A stretch of DNA of 10,026 nt. It comes from Betaproteobacteria bacterium. Lineage in GTDB: Bacteria > Pseudomonadota > Gammaproteobacteria > Burkholderiales > Casimicrobiaceae. The stretch lies in NCBI GenBank assembly GCA_025355395.1, contig JANXZT010000471.1:1-10026 (forward strand). Reading direction: 5' to 3'. The translations under genes were made by a program, and so were the position numbers. Position 1 is the first letter of the stretch. Every line of letters begins with the position of its first letter. The notes beneath the pieces were generated by a model. That model ran no database searches, was not told the DNA's origin, and saw only the letters and a program-made list of their open reading frames with translations. Positions 6,658 through 10,026 of the stretch are shown piece by piece.

Positions 6658-6939
6658 TCAGATGTGCTTCACTTCGTCGGGCATCGGAAAGAAAGTAGGA
6701 TGGCGGTACACCTTGCTGTTCGCCGGCTCGAACAGCGCTTCCTTGTCGCCGGGGCTCGACGCCACGACGTCGGCCGAACGCACCACCCAGATCGATATGC
6801 CTTCATTGCGCCGGGTGTAGACGTCGCGCGCATTGCGGATGGCGAGCTCCGCATCCGGCGCGTGCAGGCTGCCCACATGCTTGTGCGCCAGCCCGTGCTG
6901 GCTGCGAATGAAGACTTCCCACAGCGGCCATTCGGTCAT
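6658..6939 (-). CDS. paaB: PaaB, small subunit of phenylacetyl-CoA 1,2-epoxidase
   Basis: PaaB is a small subunit that bridges PaaAC units and is required for epoxidase activity, although it carries no metal or cofactor. The 93 residues fit the family: TEWPLWEVFIRSQHGLAHKHVG at the start, LHAPDAELAIRNARDVYTRR in the middle, then EGISIWVVRSADVVAS and a C-terminal FEPANSKVYRHPTFFPMPDEV. The ATG at 6937-6939 overlaps the paaA stop as ATGA and has its own strong ribosome site (GGGAGG). It ends at 6658, and the repeat-bearing gap to paaC follows. Confidence 0.96.
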   Translation of the reverse strand: MTEWPLWEVFIRSQHGLAHKHVGSLHAPDAELAIRNARDVYTRRNEGISIWVVRSADVVASSPGDKEALFEPANSKVYRHPTFFPMPDEVKHI

Positions 6940-7958
6940 GCGGTCCTCCCTTGTTGCTGGATGGAAGCCACGGCGCGAGCGGCCCCGGCCGCGCGCTTTT
7001 CCGCATGGGCCATTGCCGCCTCACGTACCCACGCACCCTCGTCCCAGGCGTTGACACGCGCTTGCAGGCGATCACGGTTGCACGGTCCGTTACCCTTGAT
7101 CACGTTGTGAAACTCGCTCCAGTCGATGGCCCCGAAGTCGTAATGTCCGGTCTCGTCATTCCAGCGCAACGCCGGGTCCGGAACGGTGAGTCCCAGGAAA
7201 TCGGCTTGCGGTACGGTCTGGTCGACAAAGCGCTGCCGCAATTCGTCGTTCGAAAGAAGCTTGATCTTCCACGCAGCCGATTGGCCGCTGTGTACGCTGG
7301 CCGCGTCGGAGGGGCCGAACATCATGAGCGAGGGCCACCACCAACGCGCGAGCGCATCCTTGGCCATCGCCTGCTGCTCATCGGTGCCGCGCGACATCGC
7401 GAGCATGATGTCGTAGCCTTGGCGCTGATGGAAGCTTTCTTCCTTGCAGATCCGCACCATGGCCCGTGCGTACGGCCCGTACGAACAGCGGCAAAGCGGG
7501 ATCTGGTTCATGATCGCCGCGCCATCGACCAGCCAGCCGATCGTGCCGATATCCGCCCAGGTGAGGGTCGGATAGTTGAAGATGCTGGAATATTTGGCAC
7601 GGCCGGCATGCAGGTCGGCGAGCATCTGGTCGCGCGAGATGCCAAGGGTTTCGGCGGCCGAATACAGATAAAGGCCGTGGCCGGCTTCGTCCTGAATCTT
7701 GGCCATCAGGATAGCTTTGCGCTTGAGCGTCGGTGCGCGTGTCACCCAGTTGCCTTCCGGAAGCATGCCCACGATTTCCGAATGGGCGTGCTGGGAGATT
7801 TGCCGGATGAGCGTGCGCCGATAAGCCTCCGGCATCCAGTCCTTGGGCTCGATCTTGATGTCGGCGTCGATGCGCGCCTGGAATGCGCGCTCCTCCGGCG
7901 GCATGTCGTCCGCCGTGCGCACTTCTTTCAATCCCGTGTCGACCATCTGCGCGTACAT
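6936..7958 (-). CDS. paaA: PaaA, catalytic diiron subunit of phenylacetyl-CoA 1,2-epoxidase
   Basis: PaaA holds the diiron centre that inserts one oxygen atom of O2 into the aromatic ring of phenylacetyl-CoA. The 340 residues match the family. Landmarks in order are: RIDADIKIEPKDWMPEAYRR at 29-48; QHAHSEIVGMLPEGNW at 56-71, with Glu61 a probable metal ligand; the first ferritin-like ExxH, Glu91 and His94, in KIQDEAGHGLYLYSA; LVDGAAIMNQ at 143-152; and the second ExxH, Glu174 and His177, in RICKEESFHQRQGYD. The last blocks include NDETGHYDF and KGNGPCNRDRL. The ATG at 7956-7958 is preceded by AGGAGG. It is the first gene of paaABCDE; its promoter should lie in the 113 bp before it or further upstream in dmeF. 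Confidence 0.97.
   Translation of the reverse strand: MYAQMVDTGLKEVRTADDMPPEERAFQARIDADIKIEPKDWMPEAYRRTLIRQISQHAHSEIVGMLPEGNWVTRAPTLKRKAILMAKIQDEAGHGLYLYSAAETLGISRDQMLADLHAGRAKYSSIFNYPTLTWADIGTIGWLVDGAAIMNQIPLCRCSYGPYARAMVRICKEESFHQRQGYDIMLAMSRGTDEQQAMAKDALARWWWPSLMMFGPSDAASVHSGQSAAWKIKLLSNDELRQRFVDQTVPQADFLGLTVPDPALRWNDETGHYDFGAIDWSEFHNVIKGNGPCNRDRLQARVNAWDEGAWVREAAMAHAEKRAAGAARAVASIQQQGRTA
6945..6950 (-). promoter_or_regulatory. Ribosome binding site of paaB
   Basis: The minus strand reads GGGAGG and then ACCGC before the paaB ATG. The site lies inside the last codons of paaA, so paaB has both stop-start overlap and its own strong site. Confidence 0.7.
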
Positions 7959-7962
7959 GCCG

Positions 7963-7968
7963 CCTCCT
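7963..7968 (-). promoter_or_regulatory. Ribosome binding site of paaA
   Basis: The minus strand reads AGGAGG, 4 nt before the paaA ATG. The spacing is a little short, but the match is full. Confidence 0.7.
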
Positions 7969-8020
7969 GAGCCGTTGCCTGCGGTCCGCGAGTCAGGGAA
8001 CCCGTGGCCACGCTCTGCGA

Positions 8021-8034
8021 TGTAAAACGATACA
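8021..8034. promoter_or_regulatory. Candidate operator or promoter element upstream of paaA
   Basis: TGTAAAACGATACA is an inverted repeat with TGTA/TACA arms and a 6-bp centre, 62 bp before the paaA ATG. On the minus strand the same bases include TATCGT, a weak -10-like hexamer with no convincing -35. It stands out as AT-rich in GC-rich surroundings. The function is inferred from position only; I cannot tie it to a named regulator. Confidence 0.3.
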
Positions 8035-8046
8035 CCGTCTCCTCAT

Positions 8047-8062
8047 CCATCGCGCGCGATGG
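8047..8062. promoter_or_regulatory. Perfect 16-bp palindrome, candidate regulator site
   Basis: CCATCGCGCGCGATGG is fully self-complementary. It lies 9 bp after the dmeF stop and about 88 bp before paaA. No run of T follows on the minus strand, so it is not an obvious terminator for dmeF. A site of this kind suits a dimeric repressor; in betaproteobacteria the paa genes are often controlled by the TetR-type PaaR. The link is inference; the match to a PaaR site was not established. Confidence 0.35.
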
Positions 8063-8071
8063 GCGCACATC

Positions 8072-9010
8072 CTATCCGCACTGCGTCACCTCGACCGTGG
8101 AATGCGCGATCTTGTCGTGCCCGGCAAGCCAATCCCGCACGCGAGCGGAGGTGAGGGTGCGATCGAGGGTGACAACACTCAAGGCGCAGGCATACGAGCG
8201 CTTGCCAACCCGCCACACATGAAGATCGGTGAGCCGCGTCTCGCCGGGGCTCCGGTGCGCCGCGATCGTGTCGCGAATTGCTGTCACCAGCGGATGGTCC
8301 ATCTCACGATCGAGCAGAACTTTGCCCGTGTCCCGCAGGAGCCCGCGCGCCCACAGCGCCACCAGCACGGCCCCGACGATGCCCATCACCGGATCGAGCC
8401 AGGACCAACCCCACAGCCAGCCACCCGTCAGTGCAGCGATGGCCAGGACCGAGGTCGCGGCGTCGGCGATCACATGCAGGTAGGCCGACTTGAGATTGAG
8501 GTCATGGTGATGGTGATGGTCGGAATGGGCGTGATGACCGTCACCATCCTGATGATGGGCGGCGCCCAGGATGAGCGCGCAGCCGATGTTCACGGCGAGT
8601 CCCATTACTGCGACTACGATCGCCTCGACATAGTGGATCGGTTGCGGCGTGACGAAGCGCTCGACCGAGACAAACGTCATCACTGCGGCCACGCCGAGGA
8701 GCACGATGGCGCTCGCAAATCCGGCCAGCACTTCGATCTTCCAGGTGCCAAACGCAAAGCGCTCGTCGCCCGCGTGGCGCCGCGCTGCGGCATACGCGAA
8801 TGCGCTCAACCCGATGGCCAGCGCGTGGGAGCTCATGTGCCAGCCATCCGCGAGCAGTGCCATCGAATTGAACCACCACCCCGCTGCAATCTCGACCACC
8901 ATCATCAAAGCGGTGATCCACATCACGGCCCGGGCACCGCGTTCGCCGGCCTCGTTGCCTTGGTCGAAGCGGTGGTCGTGGCTCCAGGCTCTAAGGTCGT
9001 CGTTGGGCAT
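8072..9010 (-). CDS. dmeF: Cation diffusion facilitator, DmeF-type (probable cobalt/nickel efflux)
   Basis: This inner-membrane, proton-driven exporter moves divalent metal out of the cytoplasm. The 312 residues contain six likely membrane helices at about 29-47, 50-75, 92-114, 127-149, 175-196 and 201-222. A cytoplasmic histidine-rich loop at 152-169 (HHQDGDGHHAHSDHHHHH) precedes helix 5. Helix 2 carries Asp55, His58 and His62 in ALLADGWHMSSHA, the pattern of the DmeF branch rather than the HxxxD of zinc exporters; helix 5 has His179 and Asp183 in YLHVIADAATS. The cytoplasmic tail includes LTDLHVWRVGKRSY. Metal choice is inferred from the branch and could also include zinc or iron. The ATG at 9008-9010 lacks a strong ribosome site. 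No dmeR regulator is adjacent. It points into the paa genes, so read-through is possible. Confidence 0.88.
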   Translation of the reverse strand: MPNDDLRAWSHDHRFDQGNEAGERGARAVMWITALMMVVEIAAGWWFNSMALLADGWHMSSHALAIGLSAFAYAAARRHAGDERFAFGTWKIEVLAGFASAIVLLGVAAVMTFVSVERFVTPQPIHYVEAIVVAVMGLAVNIGCALILGAAHHQDGDGHHAHSDHHHHHDLNLKSAYLHVIADAATSVLAIAALTGGWLWGWSWLDPVMGIVGAVLVALWARGLLRDTGKVLLDREMDHPLVTAIRDTIAAHRSPGETRLTDLHVWRVGKRSYACALSVVTLDRTLTSARVRDWLAGHDKIAHSTVEVTQCG

Positions 9011-9164
9011 GATCGGTTCTACTGCGGTTTACGAAAATACGTGACGCAGGAAATCCGGATATCGTTCAGCCTCGAGTGTAAATCACTGCGCCAACTCCGT
9101 GGAGCGGCTACCAACTGGCCGCTATCTTTCCCTATGGGGCGATGCCACGACGGGCAAAGGCCCA

Positions 9165-9191
9165 GAAAAAACCCGCCGGAGCGGGCTTTTT
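9165..9191 (-). terminator. Intrinsic terminator of the DEAD-box helicase gene
   Basis: The minus strand forms a CCCGC/GCGGG stem (9172-9176 with 9181-9185) with a 4-nt loop, followed by a run of six T. It starts about 24 nt after the helicase stop. The plus strand also ends in five T, so it can work in both directions. It separates the helicase gene from dmeF. Confidence 0.8.
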
Positions 9192-9214
9192 GGATCGAGC
9201 TCGAGCCGGAAAAT

Positions 9215-10026
9215 TTACCAGGACGATCGGCGCTTGCCATCGCGTCGCTGGGTCATTCCGGCGTCGCCCGCCGGCCCACGGCTGAAGCGATCGGCGCTGC
9301 CGTTGCCCCGGCGCTCGCTGCTCCAGCCGCCATTGCCGCCTGGTACATGCGCTCGCGCGCCCTCGCGGTGATTGGCCGGACGGCGCCCACGCGCCGGTGC
9401 GCGTTCGCTGCCCCCCCGCGGCTCGAGGCCTGGAATCACGCTGGCCGCAATCGGCACCCCGGTGAAGCGCTCGATCTGGCGCAGCGCCCCGCGCTCGGCA
9501 TGGCTGGCGAGCGATACTGCAATGCCCGTGGCACCCGCACGCCCGGTGCGGCCAATGCGGTGCACATAATCCCCGGCCTGTCGCGGCAAATCGAAGTTGA
9601 TCACGTGCGTAATGCCGGCGACGTCGATGCCACGCGCCGCGACATCGGTGGCAACGAGCGTACGCACTCCGCCGCGGCGCATGTCCTGCAGCGTGCGCGT
9701 ACGCTCGCGCTGATTCATGTCACCGTGCAGCGCCGCCGCCGCGTGGCCCTGTTCCTGCAAGCGGATCGCCAGCGCCTCGGCGTCACGCTTGGTGGCGATG
9801 AAGACGATGCTTTGCCGGATATCGGTGGCCGCCAGCAGGTGATCGAGGAGGCGATGCTTGTGGGCATGGTTATCGGCGAAATGCACGCGCTGGTCGATGG
9901 CAAGCGGCGCCGCGTCGGCGGTAGCAACATCGATGCGCACCGGGTCGCGCAACAATCTTCCCGCGAGCCGCGCGATGGCGCTGTCGATCGTGGCCGAAAA
10001 CAGCACCGTCTGGCGAGTCTTGGGCG
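9215..10026 (-). CDS. DEAD-box ATP-dependent RNA helicase, RhlE-like, C-terminal part (cut by the window edge)
   Basis: The enzyme unwinds RNA, in roles such as ribosome assembly or RNA decay. The frame is open at the right edge, and 269 residues are visible; the Q, Walker A and DEAD motifs lie outside. Numbering from the edge, motif III is SAT at 10-12 after RQTVLF. Then come motif IV (SIVFIATKRDAE at about 72-83), ALHGDMNQRERTRTL, motif V (VATDVAARGIDV at about 124-135) and motif VI (HRIGRTGR at about 155-162). A basic Arg/Gly-rich tail of about 70 residues follows, as in RhlE proteins. The GTG at 10004-10006 is inside the domain and is not the true start. The stop is TAA at 9215-9217, before a terminator. 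The last residues may come from a repeat. The RhlE assignment is likely but not certain. Confidence 0.9.
   Translation of the reverse strand, partial: PKTRQTVLFSATIDSAIARLAGRLLRDPVRIDVATADAAPLAIDQRVHFADNHAHKHRLLDHLLAATDIRQSIVFIATKRDAEALAIRLQEQGHAAAALHGDMNQRERTRTLQDMRRGGVRTLVATDVAARGIDVAGITHVINFDLPRQAGDYVHRIGRTGRAGATGIAVSLASHAERGALRQIERFTGVPIAASVIPGLEPRGGSERAPARGRRPANHREGARAHVPGGNGGWSSERRGNGSADRFSRGPAGDAGMTQRRDGKRRSSW

Noticed and set aside
6951..7970. Plus-strand open frame of 339 codons
   Set aside because: It mirrors paaA on the other strand and shows no recognisable protein motif.
8498..8560. ATG/GTG-rich triplet repeat resembling a microsatellite
   Set aside because: It is the complement of His and Asp codons of the metal-binding loop of the DmeF-type exporter, so protein function explains it.
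9011..9164. Promoter for the DmeF-type exporter
   Set aside because: Several weak hexamers (TTTACA, TATTTT) and a short ATCCGGAT palindrome are present, but none form a properly spaced pair. I could not support a specific promoter.

Overview
This window is a phenylacetate (phenylacetyl-CoA) catabolic cluster from a GC-rich proteobacterium. Betaproteobacteria fit best, judging by how the Paa proteins read, by the MaoC-less PaaN form, and by the dispersed repeat of the GTCATTCCCGCG type. The genus cannot be fixed from the sequence. All intact genes lie on the minus strand, so the biological reading order runs from right to left.

From the right edge, the layout is as follows. (1) The C-terminal part of an RhlE-like DEAD-box RNA helicase enters from the right edge and ends at an intrinsic terminator near 9165-9191. 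(2) A DmeF-type cation diffusion facilitator (8072-9010) follows. (3) A 113-bp gap holds a perfect 16-bp palindrome and a second inverted repeat, which are candidate control sites. (4) paaA, paaB, paaC, paaD and paaE (7958 down to 4022) encode the multicomponent epoxidase that activates the ring of phenylacetyl-CoA. The genes overlap or nearly overlap, except at paaB/paaC, where a 193-bp gap carries a REP/MITE-like repeat. (5) A roughly 690-bp gap holds a plus-strand, terminator-tailed remnant of a c-type cytochrome without its haem-binding half. (6) paaN, paaG, paaI and the start of paaK (3328 down to the left edge) follow.

The genes work together. PaaK makes phenylacetyl-CoA. PaaABC(D)E forms the ring 1,2-epoxide, with PaaE passing electrons from NADPH through FAD and a 2Fe-2S centre to the diiron subunit PaaA. 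PaaG isomerises the epoxide to the oxepin. PaaN is the aldehyde dehydrogenase that oxidises the semialdehyde formed on ring opening. PaaI is the thioesterase that rescues CoA from dead-end thioesters. The later beta-oxidation genes (paaF, paaH, paaJ), a regulator (paaR or paaX) and a separate ring-opening hydrolase are not in the window.

I found no convincing new biological system. The points most worth a second look are the repeat inserted in the epoxidase operon, the inverted cytochrome remnant between the two halves of the cluster, the paired palindromes ahead of paaA, and a possible repeat-derived tail on the helicase.
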